A DNA stretch of 64,000 nucleotides from Keguizhuia sedimenti. GTDB taxonomy: Bacteria; Pseudomonadota; Gammaproteobacteria; Burkholderiales; Burkholderiaceae_D. Position 1 is the first letter of the stretch. Each line of letters opens with the position of its first letter. Shown in pieces: positions 22,850 to 33,473 of this stretch. A program made the position numbers and the translations under genes. The DNA lies in assembly GCA_030715135.1 (NCBI GenBank), contig JAUYVH010000006.1:125804-189803 (forward strand), in the 5' to 3' direction. Under the pieces are notes generated by a model. That model was not told where the DNA came from. It saw nothing but the letters and a program-made list of their open reading frames with translations, and ran no database searches.

Positions 22850-23670
22850 TGACGACCGTCGCCGCCGTGGATGAGTGGATGAACCGCGTATTCTGCGAAG
22901 ATGCGGTCGCAGGCGTCCAGCGTATACCGGATGGCGCGGTCGATTTGCTGATTGCCGATCCTCCCTATGGATTGGGCAAGGATTACGGCAACGATTCCGA
23001 CAAGCTCGATGCGGCTGCTTACCTGGAATGGACCGCGCTGTGGATTGATGCTGCATTGCCCAAGCTGAAGCCCAATGGCAGCCTGTATATTTTTCTGACA
23101 TGGCGCTATTCGCCGGAAATTTTCGTCCTGCTCAAGCAACGCATGACCATGATCAACGAGATCATCTGGGATCGCCGCGTGCCTTCGATGGGCGGCAGCA
23201 CACGCCGGTTTTCCTCGGTGCATGATACGATCGGCCTCTTCGTGAAGGGGCGCGACTACCATTTCGATCTGGACGCAGTGCGCATTCCATACGATGCCGA
23301 GACCAAGAAGGCGCGCTCGCGCGCACTCTTCGTCGGCGCAAAATGGCTGGAAATGGGATACAACCCGAAAGACGTCTGGAGCGTGTCGCGTCTGCACCGG
23401 GAGCATCGCGAACGGGAAGATCATCCGACGCAAAAGCCGCTGGAAATCATTGAGCGCATGATCAAGGCATCGTGCCCGCCGAACGGCCTTGTGCTGGATC
23501 CGTTCATGGGCAGCGGCACCACGGCGGTTGCCGCAAAAAAATGCGCACGCAATTTCGTCGGTTTTGAATTGAATCCCTCATACTGCAGCATGATCGAGCA
23601 ACGTTTGAATGAATTGGCAATAGCGTCGACCGAGCCGGTATCAGTCACCCGCCCTGAACTGTGCGAATAG
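22849..23670 (+). CDS. Orphan DNA methyltransferase, beta class (N6-adenine or N4-cytosine)
   Basis: 273 aa SAM-dependent DNA methylase. The catalytic motif IV ADPPYG is near residue 37, and the HPTQKP box comes before the SAM-binding motif I DPFMGSGTTAVAA near residue 217. This IV-then-I order defines the beta class, with the target-recognition part between them. DPPY is more usual for adenine methylation. No restriction enzyme lies nearby, so it is an orphan methylase. It is inserted between hisD and hisC, with TGATG coupling to hisD and 27 nt to hisC, and so should be co-transcribed with histidine genes. The recognition site cannot be read from the sequence. Confidence 0.92.
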   Translation: MTTVAAVDEWMNRVFCEDAVAGVQRIPDGAVDLLIADPPYGLGKDYGNDSDKLDAAAYLEWTALWIDAALPKLKPNGSLYIFLTWRYSPEIFVLLKQRMTMINEIIWDRRVPSMGGSTRRFSSVHDTIGLFVKGRDYHFDLDAVRIPYDAETKKARSRALFVGAKWLEMGYNPKDVWSVSRLHREHREREDHPTQKPLEIIERMIKASCPPNGLVLDPFMGSGTTAVAAKKCARNFVGFELNPSYCSMIEQRLNELAIASTEPVSVTRPELCE

Positions 23671-23697
23671 CGGACTCGCCACTGGAAACACTGCACC

Positions 23698-24786
23698 ATG
23701 TCATTGATTGAAAATATTATCCGTCCTGAAGTTCGTGCATTGGCTGCTTACCACGTACCGGATGCCTCAGGTTTCGTAAAGCTTGATGCGATGGAAAATC
23801 CCTTCGGGTTGCCTGCTCATTTGCGGGAACAGCTAGGCCGCAGATTGGCCGATGTGGCCTTGAACCGTTACCCGGTGCCTTCCTATGCCAAGCTGAAGGC
23901 CGGCATTATCGAAACCTTCGGCGTGCCCGCCGGGTTCGATGTCGTGCTCGGCAATGGCTCGGATGAACTGATCAGTATCGTATCGATCGCCTGCGCCAAG
24001 CCCGGAGCAAAAGTACTGGCGCCCGTGCCGGGATTCGTCATGTATGAAATGTCGGCCAAATTCGCCGGGCTGGAATTCGTCGGCGTGCCGCTCAAGCAGG
24101 ATTTTTCATTGGACAAGGAGACGATGCTGGCTGCCATCGCGCAGCATCGTCCTGCAATCACTTATCTTGCGTATCCTAACAACCCGACCGGCAATCTGTT
24201 TAATGCCGACGATATGGTCGCCGTCATGCAAGCTGTCGGAGATACCGGCATCGTCATTGTCGATGAAGCTTACCAGCCGTTTGCAGAACAGACTTTCATG
24301 GGGCGCCTGCCGGAGTTCCCCAATATGGCAGTCATGCGCACCGTATCAAAGCTGGGTTTGGCGGGGATTCGTCTCGGTTACATGTCCGCCGCGCCGGAAC
24401 TGCTGGCCGAATTCGACAAGGTGCGGCCGCCCTACAATATCAATGTATTAACTGAAGCAACGGCCGAATTCTTGCTGGAGCATGCCGCAGTTCTGGATGA
24501 ACAGGCCACCCAATTGCGCGCGGAGCGTGCCAAGCTAGCGTCCGCATTGGAGGCGCTTCCCGGAGTCGAAGTTTTTCCATCCGCTGCCAACTTCTTGCTG
24601 ATTCGCGTGACCAAAACGGGTTGCGACGGAGGAGAATTATTCAACCGGCTTCTGGAACGCAGGGTATTAATCAAAAATGTCGGTAAAATGCATACATTGC
24701 TGGAAAATTGCCTGCGGGTTACAGTAGGTGCTTCCGATGAAAACAAGTCGTTTCTGACTGCATTTGCCGCTGCCCTCGCAGCTTAA
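23698..24786 (+). CDS. hisC: Histidinol-phosphate aminotransferase
   Basis: PLP enzyme converting imidazole-acetol phosphate to histidinol phosphate. 362 aa. The PLP-binding Lys lies in [15 protein letters not shown] (near residue 222). Other class-II aminotransferase marks are [13 protein letters not shown] and [12 protein letters not shown]. It follows the DNA methyltransferase by 27 nt within the his operon. Confidence 0.97.
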   Translation: MSLIENIIRPEVRALAAYHVPDASGFVKLDAMENPFGLPAHLREQLGRRLADVALNRYPVPSYAKLKAGIIETFGVPAGFDVVLGNGSDELISIVSIACAKPGAKVLAPVPGFVMYEMSAKFAGLEFVGVPLKQDFSLDKETMLAAIAQHRPAITYLAYPNNPTGNLFNADDMVAVMQAVGDTGIVIVDEAYQPFAEQTFMGRLPEFPNMAVMRTVSKLGLAGIRLGYMSAAPELLAEFDKVRPPYNINVLTEATAEFLLEHAAVLDEQATQLRAERAKLASALEALPGVEVFPSAANFLLIRVTKTGCDGGELFNRLLERRVLIKNVGKMHTLLENCLRVTVGASDENKSFLTAFAAALAA

Positions 24787-24804
24787 TCTGAATTGCCATC
24801 GAAC

Positions 24805-25401
24805 ATGTCTACGCCACGAACAGCCGAAGTCATTCGCAACACCAACGAGACCAAGATTCGCGTCGCGATCAATCTTGACGGAACCGGTCAGCAAAAGCTC
24901 GATACCGGCGTGCCGTTTCTCGACCATATGCTGGATCAGATTGCGCGCCATGGCCTGATCGACCTGGATATCAAGGCCGACGGCGACCTGCATATCGATG
25001 CGCACCATACCGTCGAAGACGTAGGCATCACGCTCGGCCAGGCAGTGGCCAAGGCAATCGGCGACAAGAAAGGCATTCGCCGCTACGGGCACGCCTACGT
25101 TCCGCTGGACGAGGCGCTATCCCGTGTAGTGATCGACTTTTCGGGGCGGCCGGGCCTGGAATTCCATGTCCCGTTCACGCGATCGATGATCGGCGGATTC
25201 GATGTTGATCTGACCCACGAATTCTTTCAAGGCTTCGTCAACCATGCGTTGATGACCTTGCACATCGATAACCTGCGCGGCGAAAACGCTCACCATCAAT
25301 GTGAAACGGTGTTCAAGGCATTCGGCCGCGCCTTGCGCATGGCCGCGGAGCGTGATTCACGTGCCGAAGGCACCATCCCTTCCACCAAAGGGAGCTTGTA
25401 A
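24805..25401 (+). CDS. hisB: Imidazoleglycerol-phosphate dehydratase
   Basis: Dehydrates imidazole glycerol phosphate. 198 aa, a monofunctional HisB without the N-terminal phosphatase domain of enterobacteria, so histidinol phosphatase (hisN) must be elsewhere. The metal-binding His clusters appear as [22 protein letters not shown] and [15 protein letters not shown] chose the ATG at 24805 ([13 protein letters not shown]) over an in-frame TTG at 24793. Confidence 0.97.
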   Translation: MSTPRTAEVIRNTNETKIRVAINLDGTGQQKLDTGVPFLDHMLDQIARHGLIDLDIKADGDLHIDAHHTVEDVGITLGQAVAKAIGDKKGIRRYGHAYVPLDEALSRVVIDFSGRPGLEFHVPFTRSMIGGFDVDLTHEFFQGFVNHALMTLHIDNLRGENAHHQCETVFKAFGRALRMAAERDSRAEGTIPSTKGSL

Positions 25402-25447
25402 GCCCGGGCAATATCCTGCCCCTGTGCTTGGCGTTTGAATTTTTATC

Positions 25448-26086
25448 ATGAATAAAATTGTTGTAGTGGATTACGGCATGGGCAATCTGCGCTCGGTAGC
25501 GCAGGCGTTGCGTCATGCGGCACCTGAGGCCGACGTTCGGATCTCCGGTGAAGTGTCCGAGTTACGCTCGGCCGATAGGGTTGTATTGCCCGGCCAGGGT
25601 GCAATGCGGGATTGCATGCGTTCTCTGCAGGAATCGGGATTGCAGGAAGAACTGATGCAAGTCTCCACTTCCAAGCCGCTGCTGGGAGTATGCGTGGGCG
25701 AACAAATGCTGTTCGACTGGAGCGAAGAGGGCGATACACCGGGGCTTGGATTGTTGCCTGGCAAGGTCGTACGCTTCCATCTGGAAGGGCGCGTGCAGGA
25801 AGACGGTTCACGCTTCAAGGTGCCTCAGATGGGATGGAACCGTGTGAAGCAGTCGCAGTCCCATCCGCTATGGAACGGCATTGCCGACAACAGCTATTTC
25901 TATTTTGTGCACAGCTATTACGCGGTACCGACCGATCCCGCGCATATTTTTGGTGAAACGCTCTACGGCGACATGTTTTGCTGTGCGGTCGGGCGGGATA
26001 ACATTTTTGCCACACAATTCCATCCTGAAAAAAGTGCCTCTGCGGGTTTGCAACTCTATAAAAATTTTGTACATTGGAATCCATAG
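25448..26086 (+). CDS. hisH: Imidazole glycerol phosphate synthase, glutaminase subunit
   Basis: Class-I glutamine amidotransferase that supplies ammonia to HisF. 212 aa. The nucleophile is in [10 protein letters not shown] (near residue 82), and the His/Glu of the triad are in TQFHPEKS near the C-terminus. A 71-nt gap separates it from hisA. Confidence 0.97.
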   Translation: MNKIVVVDYGMGNLRSVAQALRHAAPEADVRISGEVSELRSADRVVLPGQGAMRDCMRSLQESGLQEELMQVSTSKPLLGVCVGEQMLFDWSEEGDTPGLGLLPGKVVRFHLEGRVQEDGSRFKVPQMGWNRVKQSQSHPLWNGIADNSYFYFVHSYYAVPTDPAHIFGETLYGDMFCCAVGRDNIFATQFHPEKSASAGLQLYKNFVHWNP

Positions 26087-26157
26087 TTTCTATGGATATG
26101 CAATCTTTCCTCCCTTATCCGATTAAACCTTAACTTAAACTATCTTTTACCGTAGCC

Positions 26158-26949
26158 ATGCTGCTCATACCTGCTATCGATCTCAAAGACGGCCACTGCG
26201 TTCGCCTGAAACAGGGCGATATGGACCAAGCAACCGTATTTTCCGAAGACCCGACTGAAATGGCGCTGCACTGGCTGAAGCAGGGCGCGCGACGCTTACA
26301 TTTGGTCGATTTGAACGGCGCATTTGCCGGCAAGCCCAAAAATGAATCGGCGGTCAAGGCAATCATTCATGCCGTGCGCGAATATGCAATCGAAAACGAC
26401 ACGGATGAAATTCCGGTTCAATTGGGCGGTGGCATTCGTGATCTGGATACGATCGAGCGTTATCTGGACGGCGGCTTGTCGTACATTATTATCGGTACTG
26501 CGGCGGTAAAGAACCCCGGGTTCCTGCATGATGCGTGCAGCGCTTTTCCCGGGCAGATCATTGTCGGTCTGGACGCAAAAGACGGGAAGGTTGCGACCGA
26601 CGGCTGGAGCAAACTGTCCGGCCATGAAGTTATTGACCTGGCGAAAAAATTCGAGGATTACGGTTGCGAAGCGATCGTCTACACCGATATCGGCCGCGAC
26701 GGCATGATGGGCGGCATCAATATCGATGCGACCGTGCGCCTGGCGCAGAGCATGACGATTCCTGTGATCGCATCCGGAGGCGTGCACGACATTCGCGACA
26801 TCGAAGCGCTGTGCGCTGTGGAAGATGAAGGCATTGAAGGCGTAATCTGCGGCCGCTCGATTTACGAAGGAACCCTGGACCTGCGTCTGGCGCAGCAGCG
26901 CGCTGACGCATTGAGCGGACTGGAAACATCCGAGGCCGACGAAGCATGA
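26158..26949 (+). CDS. hisA: Phosphoribosylformimino-5-aminoimidazole carboxamide ribotide isomerase
   Basis: Amadori isomerase of histidine synthesis, a (beta/alpha)8 barrel. 263 aa, starting [20 protein letters not shown]. The catalytic Asp pair is seen in AIDLKDG and [13 protein letters not shown]. The last 4 nt overlap the hisF start. Confidence 0.97.
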   Translation: MLLIPAIDLKDGHCVRLKQGDMDQATVFSEDPTEMALHWLKQGARRLHLVDLNGAFAGKPKNESAVKAIIHAVREYAIENDTDEIPVQLGGGIRDLDTIERYLDGGLSYIIIGTAAVKNPGFLHDACSAFPGQIIVGLDAKDGKVATDGWSKLSGHEVIDLAKKFEDYGCEAIVYTDIGRDGMMGGINIDATVRLAQSMTIPVIASGGVHDIRDIEALCAVEDEGIEGVICGRSIYEGTLDLRLAQQRADALSGLETSEADEA

Positions 26950-27710
26950 GTTTAGCCAAACGCATCATTCCCTGTCTGGATGTCACCGCAGGGCGCGTCG
27001 TCAAAGGAGTCAACTTTCTCGAACTGCGTGATGCCGGTGATCCGGTGGAAATCGCGCGCCGCTATGATGAGCAGGGCGCCGATGAAATCACTTTTCTCGA
27101 TATCACCGCTTCATCCGATGAGCGCGACCTCATTTTGCACATCATCGAGGCCGTCGCCTCTGAAGTCTTCATTCCATTGACGGTCGGCGGCGGCGTACGC
27201 GTTGTGGAAGACGTGCGCAGGCTCTTGAATGCAGGTGCCGATAAGGTCAGCATCAATACCTCGGCGGTAACGAATCCGCAACTGGTACAGGACGCGGCGC
27301 AAAAATACGGATCGCAATGCATTGTGGTTGCCATCGACGCAAAAAAGACCGGTGACAACAAGTGGGAAGTATTTACACATGGCGGACGCAAGCCTACCGG
27401 CCTGGATGCCATCCAATGGGCCCGGAAGATGGAGCAATTGGGCGCAGGGGAAATTCTGCTTACCAGCATGGACCGTGATGGAACGAAGTCGGGTTTCGAC
27501 CTGGCCTTAACGCGCGCAGTATCCGATGCCGTGACCGTTCCGGTGATTGCGTCGGGCGGGGTTGGAGGCTTGCAGGATCTGGCAGACGGTATCAAGATCG
27601 GAAAGGCAGACGCTGTACTGGCAGCGAGCATTTTCCATTATGGTCAGCATACTGTTGGCGAGGCTAAGCGTTTTATGGCCGAGCAAAATATTCCGATGAG
27701 GCTGGTTTAG
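26946..27710 (+). CDS. hisF: Imidazole glycerol phosphate synthase, cyclase subunit
   Basis: Cyclase forming imidazole glycerol phosphate and AICAR, with ammonia channelled from HisH. 254 aa. The catalytic Asp residues lie in [15 protein letters not shown] and [14 protein letters not shown]. 4-nt overlap with hisA and 1 nt before hisI. Confidence 0.98.
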   Translation: MSLAKRIIPCLDVTAGRVVKGVNFLELRDAGDPVEIARRYDEQGADEITFLDITASSDERDLILHIIEAVASEVFIPLTVGGGVRVVEDVRRLLNAGADKVSINTSAVTNPQLVQDAAQKYGSQCIVVAIDAKKTGDNKWEVFTHGGRKPTGLDAIQWARKMEQLGAGEILLTSMDRDGTKSGFDLALTRAVSDAVTVPVIASGGVGGLQDLADGIKIGKADAVLAASIFHYGQHTVGEAKRFMAEQNIPMRLV

Positions 27711-27711
27711 C

Positions 27712-28110
27712 ATGAGCGCCAAATGGCTCAATAAAGTGAAATGGGATGAGAATGGCTTGGTGCCGGTGATCGCGCAGCAAGTCGGTTCCAACGATGTGCT
27801 GATGTTTGCCTGGATGAACCGGGAAGCGCTGAGCAAGACAGTCGAGCTTGGAGAGGCTGTTTACTGGAGCCGCTCACGCAGGAAACTCTGGCACAAGGGC
27901 GAAGAATCCGGGCATATCCAGAAAGTCCATGAAATACGTCTCGACTGTGATGAAGATGTAATATTGTTGAAAGTGGAGCAGGTGGCGGATGTCGCGTGCC
28001 ATACGGGACGCCACTCCTGTTTCTTTCAGCAGTTCCAGGGCAAAGCCGACGATGGTGAATGGGTGACAGTAGAGCCCGTGTTGAAAGATCCAGAAAGCAT
28101 CTATAAATAA
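27712..28110 (+). CDS. hisI: Phosphoribosyl-AMP cyclohydrolase
   Basis: Third step of histidine synthesis, a Zn/Mg enzyme. 132 aa, the stand-alone HisI form not fused to HisE. The metal-binding motif is [14 protein letters not shown] with CHTGRHSCF behind it. hisE starts on the base after its stop codon. Confidence 0.97.
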   Translation: MSAKWLNKVKWDENGLVPVIAQQVGSNDVLMFAWMNREALSKTVELGEAVYWSRSRRKLWHKGEESGHIQKVHEIRLDCDEDVILLKVEQVADVACHTGRHSCFFQQFQGKADDGEWVTVEPVLKDPESIYK

Positions 28111-28449
28111 ATGAGCGATATTCTGCAACGACTGGCCGAAGTAATCGAGTCGCGCAAACCGGCAAACGGAGGCGACCCGGACAAGTCATATGTCGCGCGC
28201 CTGTTCCATAAAGGTGACGACGCGATCTTGAAAAAGATCGGCGAAGAGGCGACGGAAGCAGTGATGGCAGCCAAGGATGCCCGCGTCGACGGAGACAGCT
28301 CGAAGCTTCTTTATGAGTGCGCGGACCTGTGGTTCCACTCGATAGTCTTGCTGGCGCAGTTTGGCTTGACGCCGCAAGAAGTATTGAATGAATTGGCGCG
28401 GCGAGAAGGAATTTCCGGCATCGAGGAAAAGGCTGGCCGCAAGGATTGA
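28111..28449 (+). CDS. hisE: Phosphoribosyl-ATP pyrophosphatase
   Basis: Second step of histidine synthesis, an all-alpha MazG-like NTP pyrophosphohydrolase of 112 aa. Metal-binding acidic residues are in [15 protein letters not shown] and [14 protein letters not shown]. It is the last pathway gene of the his operon; the HIT gene follows 27 nt later. Confidence 0.97.
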   Translation: MSDILQRLAEVIESRKPANGGDPDKSYVARLFHKGDDAILKKIGEEATEAVMAAKDARVDGDSSKLLYECADLWFHSIVLLAQFGLTPQEVLNELARREGISGIEEKAGRKD

Positions 28450-28476
28450 TCATCCCACCTGTCAAGGGAGGAAATT

Positions 28477-28851
28477 TTGGATAACTGTATTTTCTGCAAG
28501 ATTGCCGCTGGCACCATTCCCTCCAAAAAAGTATACGAAGATGAGGAGCTGGTTGCTTTTAACGACATTAATCCGGCTGCGCCTGTACACTTCCTGATTG
28601 TCCCTAAGCAACATATTTCAAGTTTGGCCGCATGCAATGAGAGTCATGAGGCATTGTTGGGTAAAATGATGTTGTTGGCTCCGCGATTGGCGCAGCAATT
28701 GGGCTGTGGTTATGACGCGTCGGGAAACGGCGATGGCAAGGGCGGGTTCAAGACCTTGTTCAATACCGGGCCGGATGGAGGGCAAGAGGTCTATCATATT
28801 CATCTGCATGTCTTTGGCGGACCGCATCCGTGGTATGGCAAAAAAGTTTGA
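28477..28851 (+). CDS. HIT-family nucleotide hydrolase (HinT-like)
   Basis: Purine nucleoside phosphoramidase-type protein, 124 aa. The N-terminal MDNCIFCKIAAGTIPSK and the catalytic triad HIHLHVFGG near residue 110 are clear. The start is TTG, supported by a strong GGGAGG 5 nt upstream (28466-28471) and by the family N-terminus. HIT genes often end his operons in betaproteobacteria. A short hairpin GTTCC-acct-GGAAC plus GTTTT at 28862-28880 may partly terminate before tatA. Confidence 0.93.
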   Translation: MDNCIFCKIAAGTIPSKKVYEDEELVAFNDINPAAPVHFLIVPKQHISSLAACNESHEALLGKMMLLAPRLAQQLGCGYDASGNGDGKGGFKTLFNTGPDGGQEVYHIHLHVFGGPHPWYGKKV

Positions 28852-28927
28852 TGTGCCAAGTGTTCCACCTGGAACGTTTTACGGATTATTATTGAGAGCG
28901 AGCGAGAAGCTCTATTAGGAGAAGGTC

Positions 28928-29152
28928 ATGGGTTCATTAAGCATATGGCACTGGGTAATTGTTTTAGTTGTCGTGGTGCTCATATTCGGGACCAAGAAGC
29001 TTGCCAATGTAGGTTCCGATCTGGGCAAGGCAGTCAAGGGATTCAAGGATGGCGTCAAGGGCGAGGAAGAAAAAGAAAAGGCCGTTGCACAGCAGGGTGC
29101 GGAAAACGTCACCATTGACGTTCAGGCAAAAGAGAAGCCGAGAGCCGAATAA
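28928..29152 (+). CDS. tatA: Twin-arginine translocase subunit TatA
   Basis: Pore-forming subunit of the Tat pathway, which exports folded proteins. 74 aa: one N-terminal membrane helix ([20 protein letters not shown]), the FGTKKL hinge, an amphipathic helix and an acidic/basic tail. An AGGAG lies before the ATG. First of tatABC. The Rieske protein PetA, encoded 5 kb away, carries a twin-Arg N-terminus and is a likely client. Confidence 0.96.
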   Translation: MGSLSIWHWVIVLVVVVLIFGTKKLANVGSDLGKAVKGFKDGVKGEEEKEKAVAQQGAENVTIDVQAKEKPRAE

Positions 29153-29238
29153 GCTTTGTTGACTTTTTGTGCTTCGATTGGGAACCCTATGTGCATGAAT
29201 TGCCTGGTTCATCCTTTTTATTTCCGGTCTGAGGCGTC

Positions 29239-29748
29239 ATGATCGATCTGGGCTTAAGCAAGCTTGCCATCATTGGTGTCGTAGCACTGATCGTGATAGG
29301 TCCGGAAAAACTGCCGAAGGTCGCGCGCACGGCAGGGTCCCTGCTTGGCCGGGCGCAACGCTACATCAATGATGTCAAGGCTGAAGTCGGCCGGGAAATC
29401 GAACTGGAAGAGCTGCGGAAAATGCAAAAGGAAATGCAGGATGCAGCAAGCGAGGCGCAACAAAGCATTGCAAAGAATTTTTCGCAGGCAGAGCGCGAGC
29501 TGAATTCCGCATTCAATACCGGGTCGACTGGCACAGACATCGACGATGTTCTCCGTGAGCCTCCGATGCCGGACCAGGTATCGGTCAAGGCAAAGGATTT
29601 CAGACAGAAAAAACTTCATCGCACGTCAGCGATCCCATCCTGGTACAAGCGCCAGCATGGACACAAGTCGCATGTCATTTCCGGTGCGGCACGTGTGGCA
29701 AAGTTCCGTCCTCGAAGCAATCGTCCCAAATCGCAATTTTTCCATTAA
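29239..29748 (+). CDS. tatB: Twin-arginine translocase subunit TatB
   Basis: Partner of TatC in signal-peptide recognition. 169 aa, starting MIDLGLSKLAIIGVVALIVI, then GPEKLP and a long amphipathic helix (residues about 25-95) rich in Glu, Lys and Gln. The C-terminal third is basic and probably disordered. The stop codon is directly followed by the tatC ATG. Confidence 0.95.
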   Translation: MIDLGLSKLAIIGVVALIVIGPEKLPKVARTAGSLLGRAQRYINDVKAEVGREIELEELRKMQKEMQDAASEAQQSIAKNFSQAERELNSAFNTGSTGTDIDDVLREPPMPDQVSVKAKDFRQKKLHRTSAIPSWYKRQHGHKSHVISGAARVAKFRPRSNRPKSQFFH

Positions 29749-30510
29749 ATGTCAGAATCACCTCAGTCGGCGCAAGACACGTTTATTTCGCATTTAATCG
29801 AATTGCGCAGCCGGCTCGTCAAGGCTGCCGTAGTCGTGCTTGCAATAACCGGCTTGATTTTGCTTTGGCCCGGCCCTGCAGCAATCTACGATTTGCTCGC
29901 GCGCCCCATGATGGCATCCCTGCCTGCAGGGTCTAAGATGATCGCCACCGGCGTTATCAGTCCCTTCATTATTCCAATGAAAATTGCACTCCTGGTCGGC
30001 TTCATCCTCTCCTTGCCGTGGGTGCTTTATCAGGCATGGGCCTTTATCGCCCCCGGGTTGTATGCGCACGAGAAGCGGCTGGTCGCGCCCCTGGTGATTT
30101 CGTCCTCGATGCTGTTCATCGCAGGCGTCGCGTTTTGTTATTTTTTCGTGTTCGGCAAGGTGTTCGCCTTCATTAATGAATTTGCGCCGCAGTCGATTAT
30201 GGTTGCGCCCGATATCGAAAATTACCTGGATTTTGTCATGACCATGTGCCTTGCCTTCGGCCTGTCGTTCGAAGTGCCGGTGGTTGTCATGATCCTGGTG
30301 CGTACCGGCATGGTTTCGCTTGAAAAACTCAAGGCCATACGTTCCTATGTCATTGTCGGTGCCTTTGTGGTCTCCGCCATCGTTACGCCGCCAGATATCA
30401 TGAGCCAGCTATTCCTGGCGATTCCGCTATGCCTGCTATATGAGCTGGGATTACTGCTGGCGCCGCTGTTCGCGCGAGTCACACGCACGCCGGAGAGCGA
30501 GACGGAATAA
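29749..30510 (+). CDS. tatC: Twin-arginine translocase subunit TatC
   Basis: Six-helix receptor for twin-arginine signal peptides. 253 aa with family landmarks SHLIELRSRLVKA, PFIIPMKIALLVGFILSLPW, a YQAWAFIAPGLYAHEKR loop and FGLSFEVPVVVMIL. End of the long plus-strand run from ibaG. It converges on the DUF2461 gene across 132 nt in which I see no strong terminator. Confidence 0.97.
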   Translation: MSESPQSAQDTFISHLIELRSRLVKAAVVVLAITGLILLWPGPAAIYDLLARPMMASLPAGSKMIATGVISPFIIPMKIALLVGFILSLPWVLYQAWAFIAPGLYAHEKRLVAPLVISSSMLFIAGVAFCYFFVFGKVFAFINEFAPQSIMVAPDIENYLDFVMTMCLAFGLSFEVPVVVMILVRTGMVSLEKLKAIRSYVIVGAFVVSAIVTPPDIMSQLFLAIPLCLLYELGLLLAPLFARVTRTPESETE

Positions 30511-30642
30511 GACGCCGAAGCCTCCGTGCCGGAACGCTCGCTTCATGATCAGTCTTGTGTGATATCCGGCCAGTCGTCATCGCATAGGCGCTGATGAGAA
30601 AGAGGCGCTGGTCAGCTCCTTTTGCGGCCGATAAGCCAGCTG

Positions 30643-31314
30643 CTACTTGATGCTTCTCAGCCACGCGATCAATGGAAAGGCGTGACGGAAATTGCTCAGT
30701 AGCTGCTTTTTAAGCGCCGCTCCGGAAAGGCCGCCGATACTGTTTTCCGTCCATACGATAAAACTTTTCAGCTTGATCAGTTCAATCTGAGGCAGGTCGG
30801 GCGAGAATCCCTTTGGCGGCCGTAATAATTTTCCTTCTTCCTGCAAACTGCCAAAGGTCTTTTTCAAGTTCCTGTCTTTCAATGCTGCGATCAAGCCGAC
30901 TTCATTTTTCTCCAGTTGAAACCGTATGGCGCGTAGCCGGTCCGCCGGCGGCATATACTCCCCGCCGGCGACCAATAAACTTCCGTTTGCATCGATGTGG
31001 AAATAATATGCCGGCCCACCGCCCTGGCTGGGTCGTTTCAAGCCGCTTGATGTGATGGAGGCGGAAAAGGTCGTTTTATAGGGGCCGCCCTCGCGTGCAA
31101 AGCGCATGTCGCGGTGAAAGCGGAAAAGCGCTTTTTTCGGATTGCAATTCGCCACCGCAGGATCGAATGCTGAAATACCTTTGATCAGTTCTGTAACCAA
31201 TTCCAGAAATTCCAGGCGAAGCAAGTCATATCGGGGCTTGTTCATGGCAAACCAGGCGCGATTATTGTTTTCAGACAGCTCCGCCAGGAATTGGGCTAAG
31301 TCACGTACATGCAT
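30643..31314 (-). CDS. DUF2461 / TIGR02453 family protein
   Basis: Protein of unknown function, about 223 aa. Family marks include LSENNNRAWFAMNKPRYD near the N-terminus and FRFHRDMRFAREGGPYKT near residue 70. No signal peptide or membrane segment is seen, so it is probably cytosolic. I prefer the ATG at 31314, just after the protease stop (31316), over an upstream GTG at 31332 that would overlap it. Position suggests co-transcription with the DegS-like protease. Confidence 0.82.
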   Translation of the reverse strand: MHVRDLAQFLAELSENNNRAWFAMNKPRYDLLRLEFLELVTELIKGISAFDPAVANCNPKKALFRFHRDMRFAREGGPYKTTFSASITSSGLKRPSQGGGPAYYFHIDANGSLLVAGGEYMPPADRLRAIRFQLEKNEVGLIAALKDRNLKKTFGSLQEEGKLLRPPKGFSPDLPQIELIKLKSFIVWTENSIGGLSGAALKKQLLSNFRHAFPLIAWLRSIK

Positions 31315-31315
31315 G

Positions 31316-32488
31316 CTATTCCACTGACTCACGTTTGATGCGCGGGCGCTTGCCGACGCTAACTTCCAGATTCGTCTCCTGTCGTTTTCGGAATACCGTC
31401 AGGGTGGCCGGTTTGCCCGGTGTAAGCTGGGCGATGGTATTGAGCATGTCCGTGGTGTCGCTGATTGACTTGCCATTGATTGCAATCAGGATATCTCCGG
31501 GCCGCATGCCAGCCTTGTCGGCGGGGCCGCCTTTCAATACGCCGGCAATAATGGTGCCCGATTTCTTGCCCAGGCCAAAACCTTCGGCCAGCTCAGGCGT
31601 GATATCTTGCGGTTCCACGCCTATCCATCCGCGCGTGACCTGGCCGGTTTTGATGATTTCTTCCATAACGGTTTTCACGGTTGTGACCGGAATGGCGAAA
31701 CCGATGCCAAGAGAGCCGCCGCTTCGCGAATAAATCGCCGTATTGATGCCGAGCAGATTGCCATTGGCGTCAACCAGGGCGCCGCCTGAATTGCCGGGAT
31801 TGATGGCGGCATCGGTTTGAATGAAATTTTCAAAGGTATTGATGCCGAGATGGTTGCGGCCCAGGGCAGAGATGATGCCCATCGTGACGGTTTGTCCGAC
31901 GCCAAAAGGGTTGCCGATCGCAAGCACAACATCGCCGACCTTTGCGTGGTCGATCTGAGCCAAAGTGATCGCCGGAAGGTCTTTCATGTCGACTTTAATC
32001 ACGGCCAGGTCGGTTTCGGGATCGGTGCCGACCAGTCTGGCGACCCCCTTGCGCCCATCGGCGAGGGCGACTTCAATTTCGTCCGCTGCTTCCACGACAT
32101 GATTATTGGTTAGGATATAGCCTTGCGTGCTGACCAGAACACCCGAACCCAGGCTGAACTGCTTTTCTTCGGGGTCGCGCATGCGATCGCCAAAGAATTT
32201 CCTGAAGTAGGGATCATCCATGAACGGATTGTTCGGCTGCTTTGCCTCTTTGGAAGTGAAAATGTTGACGACCGTCGGCATGGCGCGCGTCGATGCGGCT
32301 CGGTACGAGCCCTGAACATTCGGCACAACGGCAGGCGCTTGCTGAAGCGGTACGGTCGTACTTTCGATCTGTACCTCGCCCATGGCGCGGCCGTTGGCCA
32401 TCCACTGCGGTTTGAGAGTGATTACAATGAACCAGATCGCCAAGCCGATTGTGACGGTTTGCGCAAACAGTAGCCAAAGACGGTGCAT
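31316..32488 (-). CDS. DegS/AlgW-like membrane-anchored serine protease
   Basis: Trypsin-like periplasmic protease of the HtrA family with one N-terminal membrane anchor (residues about 5-27) and a single PDZ domain, about 390 aa. Catalytic residues: His in [11 protein letters not shown], Asp in [12 protein letters not shown] and Ser in [11 protein letters not shown]. The PDZ runs from about residue 285 with GIIAG-type loop [20 protein letters not shown]. One PDZ plus an anchor is the architecture of DegS/AlgW, which cleave anti-sigma factors in envelope stress. The start at 32488 ([10 protein letters not shown]) is chosen because the longer ORF would run into the divergent gene. Confidence 0.9.
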   Translation of the reverse strand: MHRLWLLFAQTVTIGLAIWFIVITLKPQWMANGRAMGEVQIESTTVPLQQAPAVVPNVQGSYRAASTRAMPTVVNIFTSKEAKQPNNPFMDDPYFRKFFGDRMRDPEEKQFSLGSGVLVSTQGYILTNNHVVEAADEIEVALADGRKGVARLVGTDPETDLAVIKVDMKDLPAITLAQIDHAKVGDVVLAIGNPFGVGQTVTMGIISALGRNHLGINTFENFIQTDAAINPGNSGGALVDANGNLLGINTAIYSRSGGSLGIGFAIPVTTVKTVMEEIIKTGQVTRGWIGVEPQDITPELAEGFGLGKKSGTIIAGVLKGGPADKAGMRPGDILIAINGKSISDTTDMLNTIAQLTPGKPATLTVFRKRQETNLEVSVGKRPRIKRESVE

Positions 32489-32505
32489 ACAAAGAAGGAT
32501 GTGGA

Positions 32506-33267
32506 ATGAATAAGCAAACGATACAAAGAGATGCGCTGGAAAAGTATCTGGCGTCAATACTTGATATTAACCGTTTTCGGGATTATTGCCCAAACGGGCT
32601 GCAGGTGGAAGGGCGGCCAGACATTCGAACGCTCGTCACGGGCGTCACAGCCAGTCGCGCATTGATCGAGGCAGCGATTGAACTGGATGCGGACGCCATT
32701 ATGGTGCATCACGGGTATTTCTGGCGCAACGAGGATCCGAGAGTGCTTGGTCCGAAGCATCGGCGGTTGAAGATGCTTCTTTCGCATGAAATCAATTTGT
32801 TTGCCTATCATTTGCCGCTCGATATGCATCCGGAATTGGGTAACAATGCCCAATTGGCAAAAATCCTGCAGCTTGAAGCAGACGGCCGTTTTGGCGAAAA
32901 CGATATCGGCTGGATGGGGACGGCGACTGAAATTGCGACGGTCGGAGAGCTGGCCGCCAGCATCGAAAAATCACTCGGCCGCAAACCGTTGGTCATTGGA
33001 GACGCCAGCCAGAAAATCGGCAGGATCGGCTGGTGCACGGGCGCGGCACAGAATTATCTGGCGGATGCTGTTGCGGCCGGTGCCAGTACTTATTTAAGCG
33101 GTGAAATTTCCGAGCCTACCGTCCATTTGGCACGTGAAACCGGCGTTGCGTATATTAGTTGCGGTCATCATGCCACGGAGCGATATGGAGTCAAGGCGCT
33201 GGGAGAGCATGTTTCCTCGGAATTCTGCATCGTGCATTATTTTGTGGATATCGATAATCCGGTGTAA
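32506..33267 (+). CDS. Nif3-like dinuclear metal-centre hexameric protein
   Basis: Nif3/YbgI family, 253 aa, starting with [11 protein letters not shown]. The metal ligands are seen in [24 protein letters not shown] and the C-terminal [16 protein letters not shown]. Related proteins are GTP cyclohydrolase 1 type-2-like, but the function is not settled. Divergent from the DegS-like gene, with only 17 nt between the two starts. Confidence 0.92.
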   Translation: MNKQTIQRDALEKYLASILDINRFRDYCPNGLQVEGRPDIRTLVTGVTASRALIEAAIELDADAIMVHHGYFWRNEDPRVLGPKHRRLKMLLSHEINLFAYHLPLDMHPELGNNAQLAKILQLEADGRFGENDIGWMGTATEIATVGELAASIEKSLGRKPLVIGDASQKIGRIGWCTGAAQNYLADAVAAGASTYLSGEISEPTVHLARETGVAYISCGHHATERYGVKALGEHVSSEFCIVHYFVDIDNPV

Positions 33268-33473
33268 AGCGCTTGAATGAATGCCGAGAAATTTCGCTAC
33301 ATGAGATGATCTTCGGGAAAGCACCTTTGATTTAAACAACATTTCCGGCGAAATTCCATTCATAAAACGTATTTTTTGTAATTATTAGTTATGATAATGC
33401 AACGACGCAGCTATATTCTCTGAAGAAGTGCGAAGCGTTTCGCCATGACGTTGAGGAATCTCGGAAAGTATTT

